Shown piece after piece: positions 46,237 to 55,125 of a stretch of DNA of 64,000 bases. Within the stretch, counting starts at the first letter, position 1; every line of letters starts with the position of its first letter. Source of the DNA: Novosphingobium sp. GTDB lineage: Bacteria > Pseudomonadota > Alphaproteobacteria > Sphingomonadales > Sphingomonadaceae. The position numbers and the translations under genes were made by a program. The stretch lies in assembly GCF_030699305.1 (NCBI RefSeq), contig NZ_JAUYNB010000013.1:62001-126000 (forward strand). Direction: 5' to 3'. The notes under the pieces are model-generated. The model did not search any database. It saw only the letters and a program-made list of their open reading frames with translations, and was not told where the DNA came from.

Positions 46237-46306
46237 GCCCGTTCGTGTCGAGCGAAGTCGAGACACGCGGCGCGCAGTGTCTCGACTTCGCTCGACACGA
46301 ACGGGC
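46237..46306. repeat. Perfect 30-bp inverted repeat between cysS and hydroxyacid dehydrogenase
   Basis: The arms run 46237-46266 and 46277-46306 around a 10-nt loop GCGGCGCGCA. The core CGTGTCGAGCGAAGTCGAGA recurs in part after priA at 55025-55041. It would form a very strong hairpin and could terminate cysS. No T-run follows. Confidence 0.85.
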
Positions 46307-46322
46307 GTGGGTGCCGCTTCGT

Positions 46323-47849
46323 TCAGCTACCCAGCTTCCATTCCCAGCCAAGCGGATCGCCGTCCATCGCGTCAACGCCTTGCGCCGCCAGTTCATCGCG
46401 CAGCGCATCCGAACGGGCAAAGTCCTTGGCCGCGCGGGCGTCCTTGCGGGCGGTCAGCGTCGCTTCGATTGCGGCTTCGTCGATCACGGCACCCTTGGGC
46501 CGGATGCGCAAAGCTGCACGGTCCAGCGTCAGCAGGTTCAGCCCCAGCACAGCGTCCATCGCCGCGATGACGCCAAGCTTTGCCGCAGGATCGACCTTTT
46601 TCAGGGCCACGACCTCGTCCAGCACGGTCAGGGCCACGGACGTATTCAGATCATCGGCAATCGCCGCGTCAAACCGTTCGATCAGCCCCGCAAACCGCAC
46701 ATATTCGTCACCCTGAACTTGTTTCAGGGTCCAGTCCTCGCCCTGCACCGCCGCATCCGTCGGCGCGCTGGATGTTGAACCAAGTTCAGCATGACGGGCT
46801 TTGAGCTGCTGGACCGCCATCAACAACCGCTTCAGCCGCACCAGCGCCGCCGCCAGCCCGTCCCACGAAAACTCCAGCTCACTGCGGTAATGCGCCTGCA
46901 GGCACAGCATCCGGTACGCCAGCGGGTGATAGCCCTTGTCGATCAGCAGTTGCAGCCGCAGGAACTCGCCGCTCGACTTAGACATCTTGCCGCTGCGTTC
47001 GACCAGGAAGTTGTTGTGCATCCACACCCGCGCGCCGCTGTTCGCCGGATCGGACAAGCCGCCCGCGCAGCAGAACGCCTGATTCTGCGCGATTTCGTTG
47101 GGGTGGTGGATTTCGCGGTGATCGATCCCGCCGGTGTGGATATCGAACGGAAAGCCCAGCAGCTGCCCCGACATGACCGAGCATTCCAGATGCCAGCCCG
47201 GCGCGCCCCGGCCCCACGGGCTGTCCCATTCCATCTGGCGCTTCTCGCCCGGCGGGGTCTTGCGCCAGATCGCGAAGTCGGCAGCGTGGCGCTTGCCGTC
47301 CACCGCCTCGATCCGGCCTTCGCCCTCTTCAGTCTGGGCGCGGGCGAGCCGTCCGTAATCCTGCACCGATCCGGTATCGAAATAGAGGCCGCTCTCCAGC
47401 TCGTAGCAGTGCTTGTCCGCGATGCTCTTTGCGAATTCGATCATCTGCGGGACGTAGTCGGTGGCGATGGACCAGTGCGCGGGCTGGCGGATGTTCAGCG
47501 CCTTGATGTCAGCCCAGTAGGCTTCGGTATAGTGCCGCGCGATGTCCCAGATCGACTGCGCGTTTTGCGCCGCCATCTTTTCCATCTTGTCCTCGCCCGC
47601 GTCGGCATCGTCGGTCAGGTGGCCGACATCGGTGATGTTGATCACGTGGGTCAGCCTGTAGCCCTTGAACGACAGCGTCCGGCCCAGAATGTCGGCAAAG
47701 ACATAGGCGCGCATGTTGCCGATGTGCGGGTAGTTATAAACCGTCGGCCCACAGGTATAGACCCGCGCTTCGCCGGGGTGGACGGGCTGGAATGGCTCCA
47801 GCTGTCGGGTCAGGCTGTTGAACAGTTTCAAAGGCGCAGCGTCAGTCAT
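46323..47849 (-). CDS. cysS: Cysteinyl-tRNA synthetase with in-frame repeat insertion
   Basis: 508 residues, longer than the usual ~460. The HIGH motif is in YPHIGNMRAYVFAD and the KMSKS loop in GKMSKSSGE. Zinc ligands include Cys28-type CGPTVY and the later HLECS and HH/E segments. Residues about 351-381, encoded by 46707-46797, are two copies of an intergenic palindrome translated as ELGSTSSAP and TLKQVQGDE. They sit between the catalytic and C-terminal anticodon domains and account for most of the extra length. The frame stays open and motifs are intact, so the enzyme is probably active. Confidence 0.95.
   Translation of the reverse strand: MTDAAPLKLFNSLTRQLEPFQPVHPGEARVYTCGPTVYNYPHIGNMRAYVFADILGRTLSFKGYRLTHVINITDVGHLTDDADAGEDKMEKMAAQNAQSIWDIARHYTEAYWADIKALNIRQPAHWSIATDYVPQMIEFAKSIADKHCYELESGLYFDTGSVQDYGRLARAQTEEGEGRIEAVDGKRHAADFAIWRKTPPGEKRQMEWDSPWGRGAPGWHLECSVMSGQLLGFPFDIHTGGIDHREIHHPNEIAQNQAFCCAGGLSDPANSGARVWMHNNFLVERSGKMSKSSGEFLRLQLLIDKGYHPLAYRMLCLQAHYRSELEFSWDGLAAALVRLKRLLMAVQQLKARHAELGSTSSAPTDAAVQGEDWTLKQVQGDEYVRFAGLIERFDAAIADDLNTSVALTVLDEVVALKKVDPAAKLGVIAAMDAVLGLNLLTLDRAALRIRPKGAVIDEAAIEATLTARKDARAAKDFARSDALRDELAAQGVDAMDGDPLGWEWKLGS
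46707..46797. repeat. Paired palindromic repeat (BIME-like) inside cysS, copy 2
   Basis: GTCACCCTGAACTTGTTTCA (from 46707) and an inverted relative TTGAACCAAGTTCAGCATGA (from 46774) flank about 36 nt. They are translated in frame. Compare copy 1 (17505-17588) and copy 3 (51169-51302). Confidence 0.8.
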
Positions 47850-47894
47850 AGGGCGAGGCCATAAGTCGGCCCCGCGCCTTCGACAAGCGTCCGC

Positions 47895-48566
47895 TTAGAA
47901 CCCTTCCCAGCGCACAACGTCATCCAGCGCCGCGCGCGGCACGGGGAACTGGTTGACCGGCAGGCTGCGATTCCCATGCCCGATGGCCAGCCCGCAGAAG
48001 AAAACGTGGTCATCCGAAATATCCACGCATTCGCGGATCTGTTTGGAATAGACCGCCCAGGCTTCCTGCGCGCAGGAGTCCAGCCCTTCTTCGCGCAGCA
48101 GCAGCATCACGGTTTGCAGCCACATCCCCATATCCGACCACTGCGGCGGCCCCATGTAGCGGGGGGTGTGGACCAGCAGCAGCACCGGCGCACCGAACGC
48201 CTGGAAATTGCGGGCGAACCATTTGAGCCGGCTCGGCTTGTCCTCCCGCGGAATATCGAGCGCGGCATACATCGCCTCGGCCACGCCGAACCGGCGCTGC
48301 TGATAGGCACCTTCCAGTTCGGGCGGATAGATCTTGTATTCCGGCGAGTGGGCCGCCAGCCCCTGCGGGATGACGGCCGCCACGGTGGCCAGCAGCCTGG
48401 CCAGCGGATCGCCGGTCAGCACAATCGCGTTCCACGGCTGGGTATTGCCGCCAGAGGGGGCGCGCTGCGCGGTTTCCAGCACGCGGCGCAGGACGTCCCG
48501 GTCAACCGGCTGATCCAGAAACGCGCGCACGGAGCGGCGGCTGGTGACGGCTTCCGAAACGTTCAT
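47895..48566 (-). CDS. Nitroreductase family protein (downstream copy)
   Basis: 223 residues. The FMN-binding N-terminus RRSVRAFLDQPVDRDVLRRVLETAQRAPSGGNTQPW is typical, followed by the C-terminal GLAIGHGNRSLPVNQF-type loop. It reduces nitro compounds, quinones or flavin with NAD(P)H. It begins 10 nt after the stop of the second nitroreductase and is about one-third identical to it by eye, so the two are co-transcribed paralogues. Confidence 0.9.
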   Translation of the reverse strand: MNVSEAVTSRRSVRAFLDQPVDRDVLRRVLETAQRAPSGGNTQPWNAIVLTGDPLARLLATVAAVIPQGLAAHSPEYKIYPPELEGAYQQRRFGVAEAMYAALDIPREDKPSRLKWFARNFQAFGAPVLLLVHTPRYMGPPQWSDMGMWLQTVMLLLREEGLDSCAQEAWAVYSKQIRECVDISDDHVFFCGLAIGHGNRSLPVNQFPVPRAALDDVVRWEGF

Positions 48567-48576
48567 GCCCGCGATC

Positions 48577-49254
48577 CTATTCGAACCCGAGGAACTGGAC
48601 CTTGCCAGCCAGCGGTTCGCGCTTGCGGTCGAACCCGTTCACCGGGTCTTCCTCATCCTGATAGCCGATGGCGATCCCGCAGAAGAAGATGTGGGTTTCA
48701 TCAGAAACGCCCAGGAAATCCTTGATAACCTTGGAATAGATCGAAAGGAATTCCTGCGGGCAGGAATCGAGGCCCTGTTCGCGCAGCAGCAGCATGATGG
48801 TCTGCAACCACATGCCCACGTCCGACCACTGCGGCGTGCCCATCACGCGCGGGAAATAGACCATCAGCACGGCCGGGGCATCGAACGAGACAAGGTTGCG
48901 GGCCATGAAATCGGCGCGGCCTTCCTTGTCGGCGCGTTCGACGTTCAGCGCGGAATACATGTCCGCTCCCAACTGGTGCAGGCGCGCAACGCATTCGGGC
49001 AGGACTTCGGGGTCGCTCCACGAATATTCCTTGGGATCCTGCGGCGGGGTGCCCTTCATCTTTTCCTGCAACTGGCGCAGCGGCTCGCCGGTCAGGATCG
49101 CGCCTTCCCACGGCTGGAAGTTGCAACCGGACGGGGTCCAACGCGCGGTTTCCATGACCTGCTGCAGGATTTCGAAGGGAACGGGCTTGTCGCTGAATGC
49201 CCGGATCGAGCGGCGGGACATGACGGCGTCGGTGACGGTGGTGCTGTTGTTCAT
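48577..49254 (-). CDS. Nitroreductase family protein (first gene of pair)
   Basis: 225 residues. RRSIRAFSDKPVPFEILQQVMETARWTPSGCNFQPWE gives the FMN site, and GIAIGYQDEEDPVNGFDRKREP forms the C-terminal loop. Both copies share MGxPQWSDVGMWLQTIMLLLREQGLDSCPQE, an unusual extended segment, so they are paralogues. A GTTTAA-N8-TTAAAC operator lies in its promoter, and the ATG probably lies very near the transcription start. Confidence 0.9.
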   Translation of the reverse strand: MNNSTTVTDAVMSRRSIRAFSDKPVPFEILQQVMETARWTPSGCNFQPWEGAILTGEPLRQLQEKMKGTPPQDPKEYSWSDPEVLPECVARLHQLGADMYSALNVERADKEGRADFMARNLVSFDAPAVLMVYFPRVMGTPQWSDVGMWLQTIMLLLREQGLDSCPQEFLSIYSKVIKDFLGVSDETHIFFCGIAIGYQDEEDPVNGFDRKREPLAGKVQFLGFE

Positions 49255-49255
49255 C

Positions 49256-49289
49256 CGCGTTTAATTGTTCGGTTAAACGCGGCGGTCAA
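49256..49289 (-). promoter_or_regulatory. Promoter with internal palindromic operator, nitroreductase pair
   Basis: Minus strand: TTGACC (49289-49284), 17-nt spacer, AATTAA (49266-49261), then ACGCGG and ATG. Operator GTTTAACCGAACAATTAAAC covers 49278-49259, placed between the -35 and -10. It matches 17 of 20 positions of the operator at 2265-2284. The -10 is weak (3 of 6). Confidence 0.55.
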
Positions 49290-49291
49290 GC

Positions 49292-51106
49292 CTATTCGTC
49301 CTCAAACAGGCCTGCCAATTGCTCAATCATCGTGCCCGCCAGCTGCTCCACATCCATGATTGTCACGGCGCGGCGGTAATAGCGGGTCACATCGTGGCCA
49401 ATGCCGATGGCGACCAGCTGCACGGGCGACTGCTTTTCGATCCAGTCAATCACCCGGCGCAAGTGCAGTTCCAGATAGCCCGCGCTGTTGACGCTGAGGG
49501 TCGAATCGTCGACCGGCGCGCCGTCCGAGATGACCATCAGTATCCGGCGGTCTTCGGGGCGGGCGAGCAGGCGGGTATGCGCCCACAGCAGCGCCTCGCC
49601 GTCGATGTTTTCCTTCAGCAAGCCTTCGCGCATCATCAGGCCCAGATTCTTGCGCGCCCGGCGATAGGGTTCATCAGCCTTTTTATAGACGATGTGGCGC
49701 AGATCGTTCAGGCGGCCCGGATGCGCGGGTTTGCCGCTGGCGAGCCAGGCTTCACGGCTTTGCCCGCCCTTCCAGGCGCGGGTGGTAAAGCCCAGAATCT
49801 CGGTCTTCACGCCGCAGCGCTCCAGCGTGCGCGCCATCACATCGGCGCTGATCGCGGCGATGGAAATCGGCCGTCCGCGCATCGAGCCGGAATTGTCGAG
49901 CAGCAAGGTCACGACCGTGTCCTTGAATTCAACGTCGCGTTCCACCTTGTAGGACAACGACTGTCCGGGCGAGATCACCACACGCGCCAGCCGCGCGGCG
50001 TCGAGCAGGCCTTCTTCCTGATCGAAATCCCAGCTGCGGTTCTGCTGCGCCATCAACCGGCGCTGGAGCCGGTTCGCCAGCTTGGTGACGACGCCCTGAA
50101 GCCCCTTCAGCTGCGCATCCAGATAGGCCCGCAGGCGGTTCAGTTCATCCTCGTCGCACAAGTCATTGGCGGCGACGACTTCGTCGAAGCTTTCGGTGAA
50201 GGCCTTGTAATCGAAGTGGGCAGGAATGTCGGTCCACGGCCGGTTCGGGCGGACCGGCATCATGCCTTCCTCGCCCTCGTCCCCGGCTTCGCCCTCGGCC
50301 GAATCGTCCTCCATCTGGGTTTCGGCTTCGCCCTCGCCGTCGTCCTCACCCTCGGTGGGTTCGGCGGCGACTTCGCTGGGGGACTGTTCCTCGCCCGCTT
50401 CGCCTTCTTCCGGCTGGTCGTCGGACTGGTCTTCGCCGTCCTGTTCCTCGCCTTCCTCGGTGCCCGGCTCCATTGGCTCGGCCTTGGTCAGCTCCAGATG
50501 CTGGAGCATGCTCAACGTCAGGTTCTGGAAGGCCTTCTGATCGTCGATGGAAGCGGCCAGAGCATCGAAATCGCCGCCCGCGCGCTCATCAATCCAGCCG
50601 CGCAGGAGATCGACCCCGGCGCGTGCCATTTCCGGCACTGGCTGGCCGGTCAGCTTTTCGCGCAGCAACAAGGACAACGCGGCAGACATCGGCACTTCAT
50701 CGGCCCGCGCCGCGCGGGTGATCGGATCGCCGCCGACCCGCACCATCAGCGCGGCATCCAGATTGTCGCGCATCCCCTGATAGGCATTGGCCCCGATCGC
50801 TTCATAGCGGACCGATTCCACCGCGTCGTAACAGGCCCGCGCAGTCGGTTCGGCCGGCGCGTTCCTGGCGTGCAGCTTTTCGTTGTGGTGCTTCACCTTC
50901 AGCGCGAAACTGTCGGCAAAGCCGCGCGCTTCCATCGCCTGTTCGCGTGGCACCATGCGGCCGGGCATCGGGATGCGGAAGTTCTTGCCGTTCTGCACCG
51001 GCGTGTCAGCCGTCCACGCTACTTCGATCTCGGCATCGTGCGATACCGCGCGGGCCGTGCCTGCCAGCACGGATTTGAAGCGATCGAGGGGGGATTCGTC
51101 TGACAT
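49292..51106 (-). CDS. cobT: Cobaltochelatase CobT subunit
   Basis: 604 residues. The N-terminal CobT domain is followed by a very acidic Glu/Asp/Gly linker (about residues 210-285), then a C-terminal von Willebrand A domain with [15 protein letters not shown] near residue 402 and [11 protein letters not shown]. In aerobic B12 synthesis CobN, CobS and CobT insert cobalt into hydrogenobyrinate diamide; CobS/CobT form the AAA-VWA chaperone. No cobS or other cob gene is in the window. Confidence 0.93.
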   Translation of the reverse strand: MSDESPLDRFKSVLAGTARAVSHDAEIEVAWTADTPVQNGKNFRIPMPGRMVPREQAMEARGFADSFALKVKHHNEKLHARNAPAEPTARACYDAVESVRYEAIGANAYQGMRDNLDAALMVRVGGDPITRAARADEVPMSAALSLLLREKLTGQPVPEMARAGVDLLRGWIDERAGGDFDALAASIDDQKAFQNLTLSMLQHLELTKAEPMEPGTEEGEEQDGEDQSDDQPEEGEAGEEQSPSEVAAEPTEGEDDGEGEAETQMEDDSAEGEAGDEGEEGMMPVRPNRPWTDIPAHFDYKAFTESFDEVVAANDLCDEDELNRLRAYLDAQLKGLQGVVTKLANRLQRRLMAQQNRSWDFDQEEGLLDAARLARVVISPGQSLSYKVERDVEFKDTVVTLLLDNSGSMRGRPISIAAISADVMARTLERCGVKTEILGFTTRAWKGGQSREAWLASGKPAHPGRLNDLRHIVYKKADEPYRRARKNLGLMMREGLLKENIDGEALLWAHTRLLARPEDRRILMVISDGAPVDDSTLSVNSAGYLELHLRRVIDWIEKQSPVQLVAIGIGHDVTRYYRRAVTIMDVEQLAGTMIEQLAGLFEDE

Positions 51107-51168
51107 GAACTTCGTGGAACCTAGCTTTGGCCTAACCCTGCACCGTAACCTGTATCGTAACCTGAACC

Positions 51169-51302
51169 GTCATCCTGAACTTGTTTCAGGATCCATTTCT
51201 CCGCCGCGACCTCAGGCCAGACCTGTTGCCCTGACTTTGCGCATGAGCCGCAAATCACTGCGTTAACGGCCAGTTGGATGCTAAACCAAGTTCAGCATGA
51301 CG
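51169..51302. repeat. Paired palindromic repeat (BIME-like), copy 3
   Basis: GTCATCCTGAACTTGTTTCA (from 51169) and the inverted TAAACCAAGTTCAGCATGAC (from 51282) flank about 78 nt of unrelated sequence. It lies in the 216-nt gap between cobT and the aldolase gene. Confidence 0.8.
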
Positions 51303-51321
51303 ACGCGGCAAAGTCACCCCG

Positions 51322-51972
51322 TTACAAAGATTGCCCGGTCTTGGCCCAGTCGGCCATGAAGCCTTCGATGCCCTTGTCGGTCAGGATGTGCTTGAACAGG
51401 CCCTTGATGACGGAAGGCGGCGCGGTCATCACGTCGGCGCCGATCTTGGCCGCTTCCAGCACGTGGATGCCGTGGCGCACGCTGGCGACAAGGATTTCGG
51501 TGCCGTAGTTATAGTTGTCGAAGATCAGGCGGATATCGCTGATCAGCGCCATCCCATCGAAGCCGTTGTCATCGTGACGGCCGACGAACGGCGAAACGAA
51601 CGTCGCCCCGGCCTTGGCCGCGAGCAGCGCCTGATTGGCCGAGAAGCACAGCGTGACATTGACCATCGTACCGTCGCTGGTCAGCGCCTTGCAGGTTTTC
51701 AGGCCGTCAATCGTCAGCGGCACCTTGATGCAGACGTTATCGGCGATCTTGCGCAGGATTTCCGCCTCGCGCATCATCCCTTCGTGGTCGAGCGCGACGA
51801 CTTCGGCGCTGACCGGTCCATCGGTGATCCCGCAGATTTCCTTGGTCACCTCGATGAAATCGCGGCCCGACTTCATGATCAGCGACGGGTTGGTGGTGAC
51901 GCCGTCCAGCAGGCCGGTGGCAGCCAGTTCCTTGATTTCGGCGATTTCGGCGGTGTCGGCAAAAAACTTCAC
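51322..51972 (-). CDS. fsa: Transaldolase-like fructose-6-phosphate aldolase
   Basis: 216 residues, the small transaldolase/FSA size. [30 protein letters not shown], the Schiff-base Lys in [12 protein letters not shown] and [11 protein letters not shown] are all conserved. It cleaves or forms a ketose bond using a Lys imine, probably in pentose phosphate metabolism. Whether it acts as transaldolase or FSA cannot be decided by sequence alone. Confidence 0.9.
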   Translation of the reverse strand: MKFFADTAEIAEIKELAATGLLDGVTTNPSLIMKSGRDFIEVTKEICGITDGPVSAEVVALDHEGMMREAEILRKIADNVCIKVPLTIDGLKTCKALTSDGTMVNVTLCFSANQALLAAKAGATFVSPFVGRHDDNGFDGMALISDIRLIFDNYNYGTEILVASVRHGIHVLEAAKIGADVMTAPPSVIKGLFKHILTDKGIEGFMADWAKTGQSL

Positions 51973-52040
51973 GGGCGCAGGCTCCTGATGGCGAGTCAGG
52001 AGCCGCTATAGGCAAGGCCTGCGCGCCAGCCTATCCCTTA

Positions 52041-52724
52041 TTAAAGCACCTTCAGCGCCGCGATCAGCATCGGATCGTTCGTCGATTCCGGATTGGCGCG
52101 GATCGCGGCTTCTTCAAGGCCGATCTGATACCAGATCGAATTGTCCGCGCCGATCGCCAGCGCCTGCGCCACGCCGCCCACGTCCACACCGGTCAAGGTC
52201 GCAATGGCCTGCCCGACAATCGGGTCCGAGCTGACCCGGATCGCATCGGCCAGCCCCGGAATCATCGCGTTGATCAGGCCCGGTCCCATCTGGCTGCGCA
52301 GATAACTGGTCGAAGCGGTCGGCCCGCCTCGGATCAGGGCAACCGCATCCTGAATGGAAATCGTGCGAATCACTTCCGCCACCACCGGCGCGGCGCGTTC
52401 GGCCCCGCGCTCGGCCAGATGGTTGAGTTCACGGTGCAGCCGGTCGCGGAACAACACCGACGTCAGCACGCCTTGCAGCACCCCGCCCCGGCTGCCGAAC
52501 AGATCGGGCAAGGCAATCCGCGCGACCTGGCTGTCCCAGAAGCCGCCCGGCGCGGTCAGCTTGTCCAGCGCGTTGTCAGCCGCCAGCAGCAGCATGCGCC
52601 GCACCACTTCGACCAGGCTGTAACGCGGCCCGGTTTGACAGCCGGACAGCACCAGCAGGCCGGTGGCGGCACTGCCCGTCAGAAACAGGCGGCGGGGAAT
52701 CAGACTTTCAACAGCGCTGTGCAT
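52041..52724 (-). CDS. DUF4197 domain-containing lipoprotein
   Basis: 227 residues. The N-terminus has RRLFLTGSAATGLLVLSGCQ: a twin-arginine-like start and a lipobox with Cys about residue 29. The rest is helical and matches DUF4197 (VLQGVLTSVLFRDRLHRELNHL, AVALIRGGPTASTSYLR, VGGVAQALAIGADNSIWYQIGLEEAAIR). The function is unknown. Three tandem repeats lie just upstream (52741-52796), so regulation by a dedicated repressor is possible. Confidence 0.85.
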   Translation of the reverse strand: MHSAVESLIPRRLFLTGSAATGLLVLSGCQTGPRYSLVEVVRRMLLLAADNALDKLTAPGGFWDSQVARIALPDLFGSRGGVLQGVLTSVLFRDRLHRELNHLAERGAERAAPVVAEVIRTISIQDAVALIRGGPTASTSYLRSQMGPGLINAMIPGLADAIRVSSDPIVGQAIATLTGVDVGGVAQALAIGADNSIWYQIGLEEAAIRANPESTNDPMLIAALKVL

Positions 52725-52740
52725 CGGCTGGCTCCTTTAA

Positions 52741-52796
52741 GTGAAACGAGACTGTTTTACTGTGAACGAGACTGTTTACAGTGAACGAGACTGGCG
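52741..52796. promoter_or_regulatory. Three tandem operator-like repeats between DUF4197 gene and priA
   Basis: GTGAAACGAGACTGTTTT, GTGAACGAGACTGTTTACA and GTGAACGAGACTGG lie head to tail at about 19-21 nt spacing. The junction forms a palindrome ACTGTTTACAGT. On the minus strand each unit reads CAGTCTCGTT(T)CAC. This resembles cooperative repressor sites. Confidence 0.6.
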
Positions 52797-52830
52797 CGCC
52801 CCGGCGTCAGTCCCCATATAGGCGGCGCAG

Positions 52831-54996
52831 ATGAACCGCGTCCGAATCCTTGTCTTCAACCCCGTCCTCAACGTGCTGGACTACCGCGTTCCGGAAGGAA
52901 TGACGACGCAATTCGGCGCGTTGGTCGTCGCCCCGCTCGGACCGCGTCAGGTGCTGGGGATTGTGTGGGAACCGGATCGGCTGGAGGGCGAAGCCGTGGC
53001 TGACAGCCGGTTGCGCCCCATCCTCGAAGTGCTGCCCGTCCCGCCCGTGCCCGCGCCCTTGCGGCGGCTGATCGAATGGACGGCGGATTACTATTGCGCG
53101 CCGCTGAATTCGGTTGCGCGGATGATGCTGGGGCCGATGGCGGCACTGCGCGGCGGCGGCACGGCCACCGAATACCGCCTGACCGGGGTGAAGCCCGCCC
53201 GCCTGACCCCGCAGCGCGCCGCCGCAATGGATGCCTTGCAGGGCGAGCAGGCCTCGATCCGGGAACTGGCGGAACTCGCCAGCGTATCGGACGGCGTGCT
53301 GCGTGGGATGGTCAGCGCGGGGCTGCTGGAAGCGGTCACGGTCGATCTGGACCGCCCCTACCCCCGCGCCAATCCCAAACACGCCGCGCCGGACCTGAGC
53401 GCGGAGCAGGCAGCGGCGGCGGACATCTTCGTCGCGGCGGTGCGGGATGGCGGCTTTCAGCCCTTCCTGCTCGACGGGGTGACCGGATCGGGCAAGACCG
53501 AATGCTATTTCGAAGCCGTAGCCGAGGCACTGAATACCGGCAAACAGGTGCTGGTGCTGCTGCCCGAAATCGCGCTGACCGAAAACTTCCTGCGGCGGTT
53601 CGAGGCCCGGTTCGGCGCGGCGCCGGTGCTGTGGCATTCGGGCCTGAAACAAAGTGAGCGGCGGCGGGCATGGCGGGCGATCGTGGCGGGGCAAGCGCAA
53701 GTCGTGGTCGGCGCGCGCTCGGCGCTGTTCCTGCCTTATGCCCGACTGGGGCTGGTGGTGGTCGACGAAGCGCACGAGGTGTCGTTCAAGCAGGATGACG
53801 GCGTGCGCTACAACGCCCGCGACGTCGCCGTGATCCGCGCCCGGTTCGAAGGCATCCCGGTGATTCTGGCGAGCGCGACCCCGGCGCTCGAATCGCTGCA
53901 ACTGGCCGAAAGCGGGGTCTACAAGAAGATCGACCTGCCCAACCGGTTCGGCGGGGCGCAGCTGCCCGACATCCAGATCGTCGATTTGCGGACCGAAGCG
54001 CCGGAGCGCGGCCGCTGGCTGTCGCCCCGGCTGGTCAAGGAACTGAAGCTGCGGCTGGAACGGGGCGAGCAATCGCTGCTGTTTCTCAACCGGCGCGGCT
54101 ATGCCCCGCTGACGCTCTGCCGCCACTGCGGCTATCGCTTTCAATGCCCCAACTGCACCGCCTGGCTGGTGGAACACCGGCTGTCGCGGCGGCTGGCCTG
54201 CCACCACTGCGGCCACGAAGTGCCGGTGCCGGATGCCTGCCCCGAATGCCACGCCCCCGATTGCCTGGTCGCTTGTGGCCCCGGCGTGGAGCGGATTGCC
54301 GATGAAGTGGCCGAAATCATGCCCGAAGCGCGGGTCGCCATCGTTACCTCGGACACACTCAACACGCCCGAAAAGATCGGGGAATTCGTCGCAGCGGCAG
54401 AGGAAAAGCTGATCGACGTGATTGTCGGCACGCAGCTGGTGACCAAGGGCTATCACTTTCCGGAGTTGACGCTGGTCGGCGTGGTCGATGCCGATCTGGG
54501 CCTTGAAGGCGGCGATCTGCGCGCCGCCGAACGCACCTATCAGCAGGTCGCGCAAGTCGCCGGACGCGCCGGGCGCGGCGAAAAGCCGGGCGAAGTCCTG
54601 ATCCAGACCCGTCACCCGCAAGCCGCCGTGATCGTCGCGCTCGCCGCCGGGGACCGCGATGCGTTCTATGCCGCCGAAGCCGAATCGCGCCGCGATGCCG
54701 GGGCGCCGCCGTTCGGCCGCTGGGCCGCGATCATCGTGTCGTCAGAGGATGAAGCCGAAGCCCGCGACGCCGCCCGCGCCATCGGCGGCACGCGCCCCAA
54801 TCTGCCCGACGTGATGATCCTTGGCCCCGCGCCCGCGCCGCTATCGCTGCTGCGCGGCCGCTATCGCTACCGCCTGCTGATCAACGCACGCCGCAGCGCG
54901 CAGTTGCAGGACATCATCCGGCAGTGGCTGGGCGGCCTGAAGTTCCCGCAAGGCGTGCGGGTGGGCGTGGATATCGATCCGTATAGCTTTGTTTAG
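52831..54996 (+). CDS. priA: Primosomal protein N' (replication restart helicase)
   Basis: 721 residues. The N-terminal 3'-DNA-binding domain is followed by helicase motif I GVTGSGKTE, motif II VVDEAHEVSFK, and the zinc region with paired cysteines (CRHCGYRFQCPNC, CHHCGHEVPVPDACPEC). The C-terminal part has HPQAAVIVALAAGDRDAFYAAE. It reloads replicative helicase at stalled forks. ATG 52831 gives MNRVRILVFNPVLNVLDYRVP, typical of sphingomonad PriA. Confidence 0.96.
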   Translation: MNRVRILVFNPVLNVLDYRVPEGMTTQFGALVVAPLGPRQVLGIVWEPDRLEGEAVADSRLRPILEVLPVPPVPAPLRRLIEWTADYYCAPLNSVARMMLGPMAALRGGGTATEYRLTGVKPARLTPQRAAAMDALQGEQASIRELAELASVSDGVLRGMVSAGLLEAVTVDLDRPYPRANPKHAAPDLSAEQAAAADIFVAAVRDGGFQPFLLDGVTGSGKTECYFEAVAEALNTGKQVLVLLPEIALTENFLRRFEARFGAAPVLWHSGLKQSERRRAWRAIVAGQAQVVVGARSALFLPYARLGLVVVDEAHEVSFKQDDGVRYNARDVAVIRARFEGIPVILASATPALESLQLAESGVYKKIDLPNRFGGAQLPDIQIVDLRTEAPERGRWLSPRLVKELKLRLERGEQSLLFLNRRGYAPLTLCRHCGYRFQCPNCTAWLVEHRLSRRLACHHCGHEVPVPDACPECHAPDCLVACGPGVERIADEVAEIMPEARVAIVTSDTLNTPEKIGEFVAAAEEKLIDVIVGTQLVTKGYHFPELTLVGVVDADLGLEGGDLRAAERTYQQVAQVAGRAGRGEKPGEVLIQTRHPQAAVIVALAAGDRDAFYAAEAESRRDAGAPPFGRWAAIIVSSEDEAEARDAARAIGGTRPNLPDVMILGPAPAPLSLLRGRYRYRLLINARRSAQLQDIIRQWLGGLKFPQGVRVGVDIDPYSFV

Positions 54997-55024
54997 CGGG
55001 CCCGCTTTCCCCGCACTCCCCCAT

Positions 55025-55041
55025 CCGTTCGTGTCGAGCGA
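55025..55041. repeat. Partial copy of the CGTGTCGAGCGAA repeat
   Basis: CCGTTCGTGTCGAGCGA matches one arm of the 30-bp inverted repeat at 46237-46306. It lies 29 nt after the priA stop, in a 130-nt gap before the CPBP gene, and has no partner arm here. Confidence 0.55.
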
Positions 55042-55125
55042 ATGGGGAGTTGGCAGGACGCTAAGCCGGATCAAGTTCAGCGGCTTCCAGCAAGCGGTTG
55101 CCGTGGTCCGCTTCTTCCTTGCCGT

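Noticed and set aside
46237-46306. Terminal inverted repeats of an insertion sequence
   Set aside because: Only 10 nt lie between the arms and there is no transposase; it is a hairpin-type repeat.
52741-52796. SOS boxes upstream of priA
   Set aside because: GAAC units recur every 19 nt or so, not with 7-nt spacing, so they do not fit LexA.
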